Counted from the stretch's first letter, positions 34,097-43,754 are shown. The stretch is 64,000 nucleotides of DNA from Robertmurraya sp047302285 (GCF_047302285.1 NZ_CP154845.1:992001-1056000); one strand, 5' to 3'. Made by a program: numbers and translations. The notes: generated by a model not told the origin, from the letters alone.

Positions 34097-35365
34097 ATGC
34101 CTTTTTTCCAAGAGTGGTCTGTACAAATTAAAAGCTACAATCAAAATATAAAACTCTCCATTTTAGCCAATGTCTTTGCCCAGATTGGGTTCGGGATATT
34201 TATGGTTATTTATAATTTTTATATTCGTGAGCTTGGCTATGATGAACAGGTGAACGGGCAAGTTATTTCGTTAACCTCATTAGCAACGGCACTGATTCTC
34301 GTCCCAGCCGGGATGATTAGTGATCGGTTTGGTCGTAAAAAGGTCATGCTGATAGGTAGTATTCTTACAGGATTTGTTTTTCTGTTAAGAGGTATATTTG
34401 AAGCACAAAGTCTATTACTTATTTTAGCCTTCGTTACAGGTTTAACGATGGCATTTATCACGGTCTCATCCATTCCATGGTTGGCAGAAAATTCAAAGCC
34501 TCTACAGCGAGTACATCTTTTTAGTATTTATTCCGCAGTTATGACAGGTGCAAGTGTTATTGGGAATCTCTTTGGAGGGATTTTTACTGATTTATTTTCT
34601 TTGTTTCTATCGCCGTTAATGAGCATAAGGTTAACGCTGATTATAGCAGGCTTATTCTACCTTTTCTCATTCATTCCGATTGCGAAATTTAAGGAAACGA
34701 GAAAAATCAAGCAAGAGATTAAGATTCCTTGGAAGGAAAAAGTACATCAACAGCGAGAAGGTTTTAAAATTATCTTCTTGTTTGCGGTAGCTCAATTAAT
34801 CATCGGAATTGGAGCAGGTCTTGTCATTCCTTATTTAAATTTATATTTTGCCGATTGATTTATGGCATCTAACTCAATTATCGGAATTATTATTTCCTTA
34901 GGTCAAGCGGCCACAGCTATTGCGATGATTATTGGACCACTGATGGTGCGAAAGTTTGGTGAAGTAAAAGCGGTCGTCATTCTACAATTATCATCTCTGC
35001 CTTTTCTATTGCTCACTGCCTACACTGAAAATCTAACATTAGCAGCGATTGGGTTTCTGTTTCGACAAGCATTAATGAATGCAGGGAATCCGATTCAAAC
35101 GTCACTGATGATGTCGAAAGTGAATGACTCAGTTAAAGGATTGGCAAACTCTATTAACCAAATGGTCTTTAACCTTGGATGGGCAGTTATGGGACCAGTT
35201 TCAACCGGAATTGTCGTTATGTATGGGGCTTATTGGGGATACGCAATGGTCTTTACGATAACAGCATCTCTCTATCTTATTGGGTCGATTTACTTTCTCA
35301 CTGTTTTTAAAAGTATTAATCGTCCAGATAGTTCTTCGACAGCAAAGTCGGTTCAATCGCAATAA
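34097..35365 (+). pseudogene. MFS transporter interrupted by one in-frame TGA
   Basis: A 12-segment major facilitator transporter that would be 422 residues. One frame runs from ATG 34097 (AAGGGG 9 bases upstream) to 35365 with a single TGA at 34856-34858 (codon 254), exactly between the N- and C-terminal halves. Upstream text ends NLYFAD and downstream resumes FMASNSIIGIIISLG without loss. The family motif between TM2 and TM3 is intact (ISDRFGRKK). A CGA(Arg)-to-TGA transition would explain it. The second half has an ATG at 34862 but no clear ribosome binding site, so function is probably lost unless there is read-through or a sequencing error. Confidence 0.8.
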
Positions 35366-35519
35366 GCAACATATTTCTTGGGAAATTCTAATATAAGTTG
35401 GGATAGCGGGATTAAATAGAATGAAGGTATTTGTCGAATCAATTTTAAAGAGGTTTACCTTTTTGAAATCGAATTAGTTCAGGTAGAAGGATCGATATCA
35501 TTACTTAGGAGGACTCATC

Positions 35520-35879
35520 TTGCTAGAATTGCTCCGTATATTGATAGATGAAGTAACTGAAAGAGGTCACTTAGCCCCATTATTAAATAAAACATCATTA
35601 TCTGTTCATTTGATATCAGGTGATGACCAAGCTATTTTACAAATTGAAAATGGCGTAATGGAATTGAACGAATCAGTTAGTATGACGACTAATGCTGTTA
35701 TAAAAGGAAATAAGGATGTTATGCAAGCCTTGTTAACTGGAAAAATGAAACTGAGAAAAGCAAGTGAAGCAGAACAATTGGAATGGCAAGGGAGTATAAG
35801 AGCTTCACTGTTATTAGAGTCACTCTTTATCTTAGCGATGCCAAATTATGTAGAAGAGAAAACAGAAATTTACGAATAA
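35520..35879 (+). CDS. yusD: SCP2 sterol-carrier-like protein YusD
   Basis: A 119-residue cytoplasmic protein resembling the small SCP2-fold lipid-binding family (YusD). Alternating strands (SVHLISGDDQAILQIENG) and DVMQALLTGKMKLRKA fit the family's lipid-binding core. TTG 35520 is supported by AGGAGG 8 bases upstream. The ligand is unknown. It lies just before the first S-box, as yusD neighbours the met genes in B. subtilis. Confidence 0.7.
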   Translation: MLELLRILIDEVTERGHLAPLLNKTSLSVHLISGDDQAILQIENGVMELNESVSMTTNAVIKGNKDVMQALLTGKMKLRKASEAEQLEWQGSIRASLLLESLFILAMPNYVEEKTEIYE

Positions 35880-35883
35880 TCAA

Positions 35884-35911
35884 TTGACTTAACTTGGAAG
35901 TACATGATACT
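35884..35911 (+). promoter_or_regulatory. Promoter of the metY S-box transcript
   Basis: TTGACT (35884-35889) and GATACT (35906-35911) are 16 bp apart, about 20 bp before the riboswitch. Confidence 0.6.
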
Positions 35912-35929
35912 ATCACGTTAAATTACATA

Positions 35930-36032
35930 ACTCTTATCAAGAGTGGTGGAGGGACTGGCCCGTTGAAGCCCGGCAACCGGTAGTACGAACACGGTGCTAA
36001 TTCCAGCAGATGTAAGTCTGAGAGATAAGGAG
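35930..36032 (+). promoter_or_regulatory. SAM-I riboswitch (S-box) controlling metY
   Basis: The conserved S-box core is present: CTTATCAAGAG, GGTGGAGGGACTGGCCC, TGAAGCCCGGCAACC, GGTGCTAATTCCAGC and closing GAGAGATAAGG. SAM binding favours the downstream terminator at 36047-36074. Confidence 0.97.
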
Positions 36033-36046
36033 AGCGCGTAAGCTAG

Positions 36047-36074
36047 CCCCCTCTTCTTAGGAAGTGGGGTTTTT
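36047..36074 (+). terminator. Riboswitch-controlled terminator before metY
   Basis: CCCCCTCTTC pairs with GAAGTGGGG, followed by T5. It lies between the S-box and the gene. Confidence 0.9.
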
Positions 36075-36102
36075 ATATTATAAAAAAGAGGGAGAGATTC
36101 GA

Positions 36103-37416
36103 ATGAGCGAGAAGAAGAAATATCGATTAGAAACATTAGGTGTTCATGGGGGAGTATCGCCAGATCCAACAACAGGAGCAAGAGCAGTTCCGATTTATCA
36201 AAACAATGCTTATCAGTTTCAAAATACGGAGCATGCGGTTAACCTATTTGCTTTAAAAGAACCTGGTTATATTTATACACGTATTCATAATCCAACGGTG
36301 ACTGTATTTGAAGAACGGGTTAATCTTTTGGAAGGTGGTATTGGGGCGCTTGCAGTTTCTAGTGGAATGGCAGCGATTACATTGTCGATATTAAACCTTG
36401 CAGAAGCTGGAGATGAAATAGTTGCAGCAGGAAATTTATATGGAGGTACATATAATTTATTTGCAATCACTCTTCCTAAGTACGGAATCAACGTCAAATT
36501 TGTAGATGCAACGGATCCAGAAAATTTTAGAACAGCAATAACTGAAAAAACAAAAGCCATATTTGCGGAAACGATCGGAAATCCGAGCTTACGTGTATTA
36601 GATATTGAAGCTGTAGCAAAGATCGCCCATGAGTCAGGAATTCCTCTGATCATTGATAATACGTTTGCTACTCCATTTTTATGCCGCCCGATTGAGTATG
36701 GAGCAGATATCGTCATCCATTCGGCTACCAAATGGCTTGTTGGAAATGGGACGACATTAGGTGGAATCATCATTGATGGAGGAAACTTTGATTGGAATTC
36801 GAAAAAGTTCCCTGGATTTACGAAGCCAGATCCGAGTTATCATAATTTGGTTTATAGTGAAGCGATTGGCGCTGCTGCTTATATTACAAAAGCAAGGGTT
36901 CAATTATTAAGAGATATGGGTCCAGCGTTAAGTCCGCAAAATGCATTCCAATTTGCCTTAGGGCTTGAAACTTTGCATGTAAGAATAAAAGAGCATGTTG
37001 CCAATACAAAGAAAATTATTGCGTATTTGCACAATCATCCATCGGTAAAATGGGTTTCTTATCCAGGGGATGAAAATCATCCTGATCAAGAGCTTGTTGC
37101 GAAATATTTACCGAAAGGAGCAGGTTCTGTTGTCGTCTTTGGTATCGCAGGTGGAAGAGAGGCAGGAGCGAGATTAATTAATAGTCTTGAGCTGTGGGCA
37201 CATGTAGCCAATGTTGGAGATGCGAAGAGCTTAATTATTCATCCTGCGAGCACGACCCATCAGCAACTTGATGCAGACGGATTAGAAGCAGCTGGTGTTC
37301 CGGAAGATCTGATCCGACTTTCTGTTGGAATCGAAAATGTAGAGGATTTGATTGAAGACTTGGAACAAGCGATTGGAGTTGCTACAGGTCTGACGTCTTT
37401 GACGACAAATGCTTAA
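36103..37416 (+). CDS. metY: O-acetylhomoserine sulfhydrylase (homocysteine synthase)
   Basis: A 437-residue PLP enzyme of the Cys/Met metabolism family. It makes homocysteine from O-acetylhomoserine and sulfide. The PLP-lysine lies in VIHSATKWLVGNGT (about residue 213), and the N-terminal THGG-type start LETLGVHGG and TRIHNPTVTVFEE substrate loop are present. Length exceeds cystathionine synthases (about 380) and fits MetY. ATG 36103 follows GAGGGAGAG. It is controlled by the upstream S-box. Confidence 0.92.
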   Translation: MSEKKKYRLETLGVHGGVSPDPTTGARAVPIYQNNAYQFQNTEHAVNLFALKEPGYIYTRIHNPTVTVFEERVNLLEGGIGALAVSSGMAAITLSILNLAEAGDEIVAAGNLYGGTYNLFAITLPKYGINVKFVDATDPENFRTAITEKTKAIFAETIGNPSLRVLDIEAVAKIAHESGIPLIIDNTFATPFLCRPIEYGADIVIHSATKWLVGNGTTLGGIIIDGGNFDWNSKKFPGFTKPDPSYHNLVYSEAIGAAAYITKARVQLLRDMGPALSPQNAFQFALGLETLHVRIKEHVANTKKIIAYLHNHPSVKWVSYPGDENHPDQELVAKYLPKGAGSVVVFGIAGGREAGARLINSLELWAHVANVGDAKSLIIHPASTTHQQLDADGLEAAGVPEDLIRLSVGIENVEDLIEDLEQAIGVATGLTSLTTNA

Positions 37417-37479
37417 AAGGTAATATCGGTCAGAAATTCGAACGTTATGTGAAATCAATTTTATTCTGAAATATTATCG

Positions 37480-37508
37480 TTGACATGCTGATTTTTCCAT
37501 GATAAGAT
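37480..37508 (+). promoter_or_regulatory. Promoter of the metNPQ leader
   Basis: TTGACA (37480-37485), a 17-bp spacer and TAAGAT (37503-37508). Confidence 0.7.
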
Positions 37509-37556
37509 AACACTCGTATTTAATTATGAAAATTCTATTTAAAATTTAATAGTGTG

Positions 37557-37662
37557 CTCTTATCAAGAGAGGTGGAGGGATGTGCCCGATGAAGCCCGGC
37601 AACCGTCAAGAAATTGAAATGGTGCCAATTCACACAAAGCATTGCTTTGATAGATGAGAGGA
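37557..37662 (+). promoter_or_regulatory. SAM-I riboswitch (S-box) controlling metNPQ
   Basis: Second S-box: CTCTTATCAAGAG, GGTGGAGGGATGTGCCC, GATGAAGCCCGGCAACC, GGTGCCAATTC and closing GATGAGAGGAAGG. It is about 170 bp upstream of metN. Confidence 0.97.
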
Positions 37663-37679
37663 AGGACTTTTTATATTTA

Positions 37680-37712
37680 TGCCTTTCTGCTTGTCTGCAG
37701 GAAGGCATTTTT
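37680..37712 (+). terminator. Riboswitch-controlled terminator before metN
   Basis: GCCTTTCTGC pairs with GCAGGAAGGC, followed by ATTTTT. Confidence 0.9.
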
Positions 37713-37836
37713 GTGCAATTGTGCTGTTATGAATGAAAAATATTGATGTGCTAAAGCTATAAATAGCATAATGTCTAACGCTTATAAAACTTGGTTAACA
37801 CATAAGAATAATAGGATTTGAAGTAGGTGTATAAAA

Positions 37837-38865
37837 TTGATTTCGATACAGAATGTCAAAAAAGTGTACTCTTCTATCAAAGGAAAGGTTACAGCTGTTG
37901 ATAATGTCAGCATTAATATAAATGCAGGCGAAATATTTGGTGTGATCGGCTATAGTGGTGCTGGTAAAAGTACATTAATCAGAATGTTGAATGGCCTTGA
38001 AATTCCTACAGAAGGGTCCGTTACTGTAGCTGACAAACAAGTATCACGGATTAAAGGTGGGGAACTAAGAAAGGCTCGCCAAGAAATTAGCATGATTTTT
38101 CAACATTTTAATTTACTTTGGTCTAGAACGGTTAGAGAGAATATTGCCTTTCCATTAGAAATTGCAGGAATTCCAAAAACGCAAAGGCTTAAACGAGTAG
38201 ATGAATTAATCAAGCTAGTTGGTCTAGATGGACGTGAAGATGCTTATCCTTCCCAGCTTAGTGGCGGTCAAAAACAAAGAGTTGGGATTGCCAGGGCACT
38301 GGCAAACAATCCGAAGGTTTTACTTTGTGATGAGGCAACCTCGGCACTTGATCCACAAACAACTGATTCGATATTGGACCTATTAGTTGATATTAACAAA
38401 CGCTTAGGCTTAACAATCGTTCTCATCACCCATGAAATGCATGTTATTCGCAAGATATGTCATCGTGTAGCAGTAATGGAAGATGGAAAAGTCGTTGAGA
38501 CTGGTCGAGTATTGGAAGTATTTAAGAACCCACAGCAGCAAATTACGAAGCGATTTGTTTCTCAGGTGACTGAGCCGGAGGAAACGAAGGAAACGATTGA
38601 ACATTTATTAGAGCGTTACCCTCAAGGGACGGTTATCCAATTAGGGTTTGTTGGTGAATCAGCCGAACAACCTCTAATTACTAATCTCATCCGTAATTTT
38701 GAGGTCACTGTTAATATTTTGCAGGGAAAGATTTCGCAAACTCAAAACGGTTCCTATGGTACATTATTTATCCATATTGATGGAGAAGGACCTGCAGTTT
38801 CAAAAGCAATTGAATTTATCAAGTCCCAGCAGGTTGGAGTAGAGGTGATAAAAGATGGTGAATGA
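37837..38865 (+). CDS. metN: Methionine ABC importer ATPase
   Basis: A 342-residue ATPase of the methionine uptake transporter. Walker A GYSGAGKST (about residues 38-46), signature LSGGQKQRVG (about 140-149), Walker B VLLCDEA and switch LITHE are present. The C-terminal NIL domain (about residues 255-342), which mediates feedback inhibition by methionine, is also present. It starts at TTG 37837 with a modest AGGTG 9 bases upstream and overlaps metP by 11 bp. Very close to B. subtilis MetN. Confidence 0.95.
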   Translation: MISIQNVKKVYSSIKGKVTAVDNVSININAGEIFGVIGYSGAGKSTLIRMLNGLEIPTEGSVTVADKQVSRIKGGELRKARQEISMIFQHFNLLWSRTVRENIAFPLEIAGIPKTQRLKRVDELIKLVGLDGREDAYPSQLSGGQKQRVGIARALANNPKVLLCDEATSALDPQTTDSILDLLVDINKRLGLTIVLITHEMHVIRKICHRVAVMEDGKVVETGRVLEVFKNPQQQITKRFVSQVTEPEETKETIEHLLERYPQGTVIQLGFVGESAEQPLITNLIRNFEVTVNILQGKISQTQNGSYGTLFIHIDGEGPAVSKAIEFIKSQQVGVEVIKDGE

Positions 38866-39523
38866 GCTCTTTCCAAATGTCAAATGGGATAAAATGTGGG
38901 AAGCAACAGAAGAAACTTTATATATGACGGGGATTTCGGTCATTGCTACGTTTATAATAGGCATTATTTTAGGATTATTACTCTTTTTATCTGCAAAAGG
39001 AAATATTTGGGAAAATCAATTTGTGAATAAAATTATTAGTGCTGTTGTCAATATTTTCAGGTCGATTCCTTTTATCATCCTGATTGTGCTCCTTATCCCA
39101 TTTACGAAGTTCCTTCTCGGTACGATGATTGGGGAAAATGCCGCATTACCAGCATTGATTATTGGGGCAGCTCCCTTTTACGCAAGAATGGTTGAGATTG
39201 GCTTGAGAGAAATTGATAAAGGCGTCATTGAAGCAGCGAGATCGATGGGGGCGAAAACAAGCACGATTATCTGGAAAGTGCTACTGCCTGAATCGATGCC
39301 AGCACTTGTCTCTGGGATAACGGTCACGGCCATTGCCCTAGTTGGCTATACAGCGATGGCAGGTGTTATTGGTGCAGGAGGACTAGGGAATCTTGCTTAT
39401 TTGGAAGGATTTCAGCGTTCTAGAACCGACGTTACCTTAATGGCGACGATCATTATTTTAATTATCGTATTTATCATCCAATTTATTGGTGATGTAATAA
39501 CAAATAAATTAGACAAAAGATAG
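38855..39523 (+). CDS. metP: Methionine ABC importer permease
   Basis: A 222-residue membrane subunit with five main hydrophobic segments and the EAA loop EAARSMGAKTSTIIWKVLLPE (about residues 126-146) that contacts MetN. It forms the channel as a homodimer. The start overlaps metN by 11 bp, with GGAG/AGGTG in the metN end. Confidence 0.95.
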   Translation: MVNELFPNVKWDKMWEATEETLYMTGISVIATFIIGIILGLLLFLSAKGNIWENQFVNKIISAVVNIFRSIPFIILIVLLIPFTKFLLGTMIGENAALPALIIGAAPFYARMVEIGLREIDKGVIEAARSMGAKTSTIIWKVLLPESMPALVSGITVTAIALVGYTAMAGVIGAGGLGNLAYLEGFQRSRTDVTLMATIIILIIVFIIQFIGDVITNKLDKR

Positions 39524-39535
39524 GAGTGTTTTTCA

Positions 39536-40390
39536 ATGAAAAAATGGTTAAGTATTTTTGTACCTTTTGCACTAATCTTATTTTTAGCAGCTTGCGGTAC
39601 TTCAAACGATGAAACAACTGAAGGTGGCAATGCGGATGGTGGAGACGCGGAAGAACCGACTACCCTTGTTGTAGGAGCTTCTAACGTACCACACGCTGAA
39701 ATTTTAGAAGAAGCGAAGCCAATTCTTGAAGAACAAGGAATTGAACTTCAAATCGAAACGTTCCAAGACTATGTTCTTCCAAACCAAGCATTAGCTGGGG
39801 GAGACTTAGATGCAAATTATTTCCAACACATTCCTTACTTAAATGCACAAATCGAAGAGCATGGCTATGATTTCGTTAATGCAGGTGGAATTCATATTGA
39901 GCCAATCGGCGTATATTCAAAGAAATACGATAGTTTAGATGCTTTACCAGATGAAGCGCATATTATTATCAGCAGCTCTGTTCCAGACCATGGACGTATT
40001 TTATCTCTTCTTGAAAAAGAAGGACTTATCACCCTTAAAGAGGGCGTTGAAAAAACAACTGCAACGATTGATGATATTGTAGAGAATCCGAAGAACCTAC
40101 ATTTTGATACAGAATATGAAGCATCACTTCTTCCGCAAATTTATAATAATGACGAAGGCGATGCCGTTCTTATCAACTCAAACTATGCGATTGATGCTGG
40201 GTTAAATCCGCTTGAAGATTCTATCGCAATTGAAGAAAGTGATTCTCCATATGTGAATGTGATTGCTGTTCGCAGTGGAGACGAAAACAAGGAAGCCATT
40301 AAAGCTCTTGTTGAAGTACTACGTTCTGAAGAAATCCAAAACTTTATTTTAGAAAAATACGAGGGTGCTGTAGTACCAGTATCAGAATAA
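39536..40390 (+). CDS. metQ: Methionine-binding lipoprotein
   Basis: A 284-residue NlpA-family binding protein. The signal peptide ends LFLAAC (Cys at about residue 20), then a Gly/Glu/Asp-rich linker. The domain begins LVVGASNVPHAEIL, and PNQALAGGDLDANYFQH is the typical ligand loop. It delivers methionine to MetNP. The ribosome binding site is TAGGAGTG. Last gene of the S-box operon. Confidence 0.95.
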   Translation: MKKWLSIFVPFALILFLAACGTSNDETTEGGNADGGDAEEPTTLVVGASNVPHAEILEEAKPILEEQGIELQIETFQDYVLPNQALAGGDLDANYFQHIPYLNAQIEEHGYDFVNAGGIHIEPIGVYSKKYDSLDALPDEAHIIISSSVPDHGRILSLLEKEGLITLKEGVEKTTATIDDIVENPKNLHFDTEYEASLLPQIYNNDEGDAVLINSNYAIDAGLNPLEDSIAIEESDSPYVNVIAVRSGDENKEAIKALVEVLRSEEIQNFILEKYEGAVVPVSE

Positions 40391-40400
40391 ATAATTGTGA

Positions 40401-40431
40401 GTCAGTTCCTTTATTGGGGAGCTGGCTTTTT
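40401..40431 (+). terminator. Terminator after metQ
   Basis: Imperfect GTCAGTTCC..GGGGAGCTGGC hairpin followed by TTTTT. Confidence 0.7.
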
Positions 40432-40668
40432 CGTATTCCTTATTATAAGCATATTGGCAAAATTGTAAGAAAAGTTAACAGGTTTAAAAGGATACTCCTT
40501 TATACCGATGCTCAGCAGGAAATATGAGGGATTATCGTTTTTGAGTTAAAACCAAAGGGATGCTAACATTAAAAACGTATCAAATCACTTGCCTTAAGTG
40601 ACGTAACACGAAAGGACGGATACTATCAATTATTTTCGTATCTCCCTAAAAAAGGGGGCGAAAACAAA

Positions 40669-40854
40669 ATGACGGCACTTCAAATGAATTACACGAGTGA
40701 AATGGAAAAAGCGATGGTAGGAGCTCATCGCGTGAATTATGCTACTTATTGCCACAAACACGACGTTAGAATGAGAGTGGAAAGAAGACGTGAAAAAGAA
40801 TATGCGCAAAGTCAACGCATTGTAGCCGATTTGACGAGAAATCAATTACGATAA
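40669..40854 (+). CDS. Small hypothetical protein
   Basis: A 61-residue protein, strongly charged at the C-terminus (RMRVERRREKEY), helical, with CHKH in the middle. An AAGGGGGCG sequence lies 11 bases upstream of the ATG and a strong terminator follows 50 bp after the stop, so this is probably a real short gene. I do not recognise a family. The preceding gap 40432-40668 shows nothing else. Confidence 0.5.
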   Translation: MTALQMNYTSEMEKAMVGAHRVNYATYCHKHDVRMRVERRREKEYAQSQRIVADLTRNQLR

Positions 40855-40902
40855 TGAACGCAGTAATTCGCATTGTTAACAAATGATATATAATAAGGAA
40901 GA

Positions 40903-40941
40903 AAAACAAAAAACCAGTGTTGTGGCACTGGTTTTTGTTTT
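40903..40941 (+). terminator. Terminator after the 61-residue gene
   Basis: AAAACCAGTG/CACTGGTTTT hairpin followed by TTTTGTTTT. Confidence 0.85.
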
Positions 40942-40967
40942 CAATGTTTTTTTGTGAAAGCAAGGAA

Positions 40968-41312
40968 TGTCCTCATAAGAGGTTCATGAGGACAACCTCG
41001 GATAGGTTTCAGGAGAAGAATGTCCTCATAAAGGGTTCATGAGGACAATCTCGGGTGGTTTTCAGGAGAAGATTGTCCTCATAAAGGGTTCATGAGGACA
41101 ATCTCGGACGTTTTTCAGGTTGAGAATGTCCTCATAAGAGGTTCATGAGGACAACCTCGGGTGGTTTTGAGGAGAAGAACGTCCTCATAAGAGGTTCATG
41201 AGGACAATCTCAGGTGGTTTTCAGGTCAAGAATGTCCTCATAAGAGGTTCATGAGGACAATCTCAGGTGGTTTTCAGGAGAAGATTGTCCTCATAAAGGG
41301 TTCATGAGGACA
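40968..41312. repeat. Seven-copy 53-bp tandem hairpin array
   Basis: Units begin at 40968, 41021, 41074, 41127, 41180, 41233 and 41286, exactly 53 bp apart. Each starts with an inverted repeat TGTCCTCAT-(9 nt)-ATGAGGACA (27 nt), followed by a 26-nt linker conserved between copies (core CTCGGGTGGTTTTCAGG). Flanking A/T bases extend the stem to 13 bp in the best copies (AGATTGTCC/GGACAATCT). Loops alternate between AAGAGGTTC and AAAGGGTTC. No coding potential. It sits between the small gene at 40.7 kb and the suf promoter. Confidence 0.95.
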
Positions 41313-41640
41313 ACCATGAGCGACGGGAATCCACTAATCAAAAATGATGTTCATTCTCAATTAGAACATCCATACATACATAAATTTGTTAGGGAAAAAA
41401 TATATTGAACAAATTTTTTTAACAGTAGCAAATTGGAATCCTAAACGTAACGACTGTGCGGTGTACATATAGCCACTGGACAGATATTTTTACGATATAT
41501 TTTAATATGTTTTAACACTGCTAAAGAGTTGCTAACACTTTTCATTTGTTATAAGATTGTAATGAGAATAAAATGAGAATCAACGATTGGCCCAGGCCAG
41601 CGAGGATAAAATCTTTCTTTTATATTACGGAGGTATAATT

Positions 41641-42426
41641 ATGGCAGGATCTACTTTATCAATCAAAGACCTTCACGTTTCCATTGAAGGTAAAGAAATA
41701 TTAAAAGGGGTTAACCTTGAAATTAAGGGTGGAGAAATCCATGCGATCATGGGACCAAATGGTACTGGTAAATCTACTTTATCATCTGCAATCATGGGTC
41801 ACCCTAAGTATGAAGTAACTAGTGGTAGCATCACTTTAGACGGGGAAGATGTATTAGAAATGGAAGTAGATGAACGTGCTAAAGCTGGTCTATTCCTAGC
41901 AATGCAGTACCCAAGCGAAATTAGTGGTGTAACAAATGCAGACTTCCTACGCTCAGCTATTAACGCTCGACGTGAAGAAGGCGATGAAATTTCTTTAATG
42001 AAATTCATCCGTAAAATGGATTCACAAATGGAATTTTTAGAAATGGATCCTGACATGGCACAACGTTATTTAAACGAAGGGTTCTCAGGTGGGGAAAAGA
42101 AGCGTAATGAAATTCTTCAGTTAATGATGATTGAACCAAAAATTGCCATTCTAGATGAGATTGACTCTGGTCTTGATATCGATGCTCTAAAAGTTGTTTC
42201 TAAAGGAATCAATGAAATGCGCAACCCTGATTTTGGTTGCTTAATCATTACACACTATCAACGACTATTGAACTACATCACTCCTGACCATGTCCATGTA
42301 ATGATGCAAGGTCGTGTTGTTAAATCTGGTGGTCCTGAGCTTGCACAGCGTTTAGAAGCAGAAGGATATGACTGGATCAAAAAAGAACTTGGCATTGAAG
42401 ACGAAACTGTTGGGCAAGAAGCATAA
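41641..42426 (+). CDS. sufC: Fe-S cluster assembly ATPase SufC
   Basis: A 261-residue ABC-type ATPase that powers the SufBCD scaffold. Walker A GPNGTGKST (about residues 39-47), signature FSGGEKKRNE (about 149-158), Walker B IAILDEIDSGLD and the switch ITHYQR are SufC-specific versions. ATG 41641 has GGAGG 8 bases upstream; the longer frame from 41587 is not supported. First gene of sufCDSUB. An AATGAGAATAAAATGAGAAT direct repeat lies at about 41559-41578 upstream, of unknown role. Confidence 0.96.
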   Translation: MAGSTLSIKDLHVSIEGKEILKGVNLEIKGGEIHAIMGPNGTGKSTLSSAIMGHPKYEVTSGSITLDGEDVLEMEVDERAKAGLFLAMQYPSEISGVTNADFLRSAINARREEGDEISLMKFIRKMDSQMEFLEMDPDMAQRYLNEGFSGGEKKRNEILQLMMIEPKIAILDEIDSGLDIDALKVVSKGINEMRNPDFGCLIITHYQRLLNYITPDHVHVMMQGRVVKSGGPELAQRLEAEGYDWIKKELGIEDETVGQEA

Positions 42427-42443
42427 GTGTTAGGAGGATCGCA

Positions 42444-43754
42444 ATGACTACTGAAATAAAATTACCATTTGATAAAGAGTATGTTAGCTCTTTCTCTCAA
42501 GAAATGGGAGAACCTGCTTGGTTAACAACTCTTCGTCTAGAGGCACTCGAGAAAGTGGATGCACTTCCTCTCCCTAGACCAGATAAAACTAAAATTGATA
42601 AATGGAACTTTACACAATTCGATAAGCATATTGTGAAAAGTGATGATTTCGCTTCATTAAATGATCTTCCAGAAGATGTGAAAGCATTAGTAGACATTGA
42701 ATCAGGAGATCAAAACCTTTATATTCAACGTAATAATCGTCCTTCCATTCTTACTGTATCAAAGGAACTGCAAGAAAAAGGCGTTATTTTTGTTGATATT
42801 TTCACTGCAGCTAGAGAGCACGGAAACCTTTTACAAAAATATTTCATGAACGATGCTGTCAAAGTTAATGAGCATAAATTAACAGCACTACATGCAGCAT
42901 TTTTAAACGGTGGGGCATTTTTATATGTTCCGAAAAATGTTGAAATCTCATCACCGATTCAATCAGTGTTTATTCATGATGAAAAAGAAGCAAATATGTT
43001 CAACCACGTGTTAGTCGTTGCAGAAGATAACAGCTCAGTCACATATGTTGAAAACTATATTTCAACACTTGATTCTGCTGAAGGCATCTTCAATATTGTG
43101 ACAGAAGTGATTGCTGGAACAAATGCAAAAGTACAATATGGAGCTGTTGATACATTAGCAAAAGGAACAACAACTTACGTAAATCGTAGCGGTGTTGCAG
43201 GAAGAGATGCTCGTATCGAATGGGCACTTGGATTAATGAATGACGGTAACACAGTTTCTGAGAACGTAACAAATCTTGTTGGTGATGGTTCTTTCGGTGA
43301 CACAAAGACAGTTGTTGTTGGACGTGGCGAACAGATTCAAAACTTCACAACAAAGGTCGTTCACATTGGAAAGCACTCTGAAGGATATATCTTAAAGCAT
43401 GGTGTTATGAAAGATAAAGCAAGCTCTATTTTTAACGGAATCGGTAAAATTGAGCACGGTGCTACGAAGGCAAATGCAGAACAAGAATCTCGTGTTCTCA
43501 TGTTAAGTGAAGGGGCTCGTGGGGATGCGAACCCAATCCTACTTATCGATGAGGACGATGTAACAGCGGGACATGCTGCATCTGTAGGTCGTGTTGATCC
43601 ACTTCAACTATACTACTTAATGAGCCGTGGTATTTCTAAGGCTGAGGCAGAAAGACTCGTTATCCATGGATTCTTAGCACCAGTTGTGAATGTATTACCA
43701 ATCGAAGGGGTTAAAAATCAACTTCGTGCCGTAATTGAAGGGAAAGTTAAATAA
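42444..43754 (+). CDS. sufD: Fe-S cluster assembly protein SufD
   Basis: A 436-residue beta-helix scaffold subunit that pairs with SufB. The C-terminal core carries VGRGEQIQNFTTKVVHIG, SRVLMLSEGARGDANPILLIDEDDVTAGHAASVG and the conserved LMSRGISKAEAERLVIHGF. The ribosome binding site is AGGAGG. It lies 17 bp after sufC and is directly followed by sufS with no gap. Confidence 0.95.
   Translation: MTTEIKLPFDKEYVSSFSQEMGEPAWLTTLRLEALEKVDALPLPRPDKTKIDKWNFTQFDKHIVKSDDFASLNDLPEDVKALVDIESGDQNLYIQRNNRPSILTVSKELQEKGVIFVDIFTAAREHGNLLQKYFMNDAVKVNEHKLTALHAAFLNGGAFLYVPKNVEISSPIQSVFIHDEKEANMFNHVLVVAEDNSSVTYVENYISTLDSAEGIFNIVTEVIAGTNAKVQYGAVDTLAKGTTTYVNRSGVAGRDARIEWALGLMNDGNTVSENVTNLVGDGSFGDTKTVVVGRGEQIQNFTTKVVHIGKHSEGYILKHGVMKDKASSIFNGIGKIEHGATKANAEQESRVLMLSEGARGDANPILLIDEDDVTAGHAASVGRVDPLQLYYLMSRGISKAEAERLVIHGFLAPVVNVLPIEGVKNQLRAVIEGKVK

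Noticed and set aside
40968..41312. CRISPR-like pattern of 27-nt palindromic repeats and 26-nt spacers
   Set aside because: The spacers are nearly identical between units, the period is exactly 53 bp, and no cas genes are in the window. It is a tandem repeat.
41558..41582. Fur box upstream of sufC
   Set aside because: AATGAGAAT occurs twice as a direct repeat, not as the inverted repeat needed for Fur.
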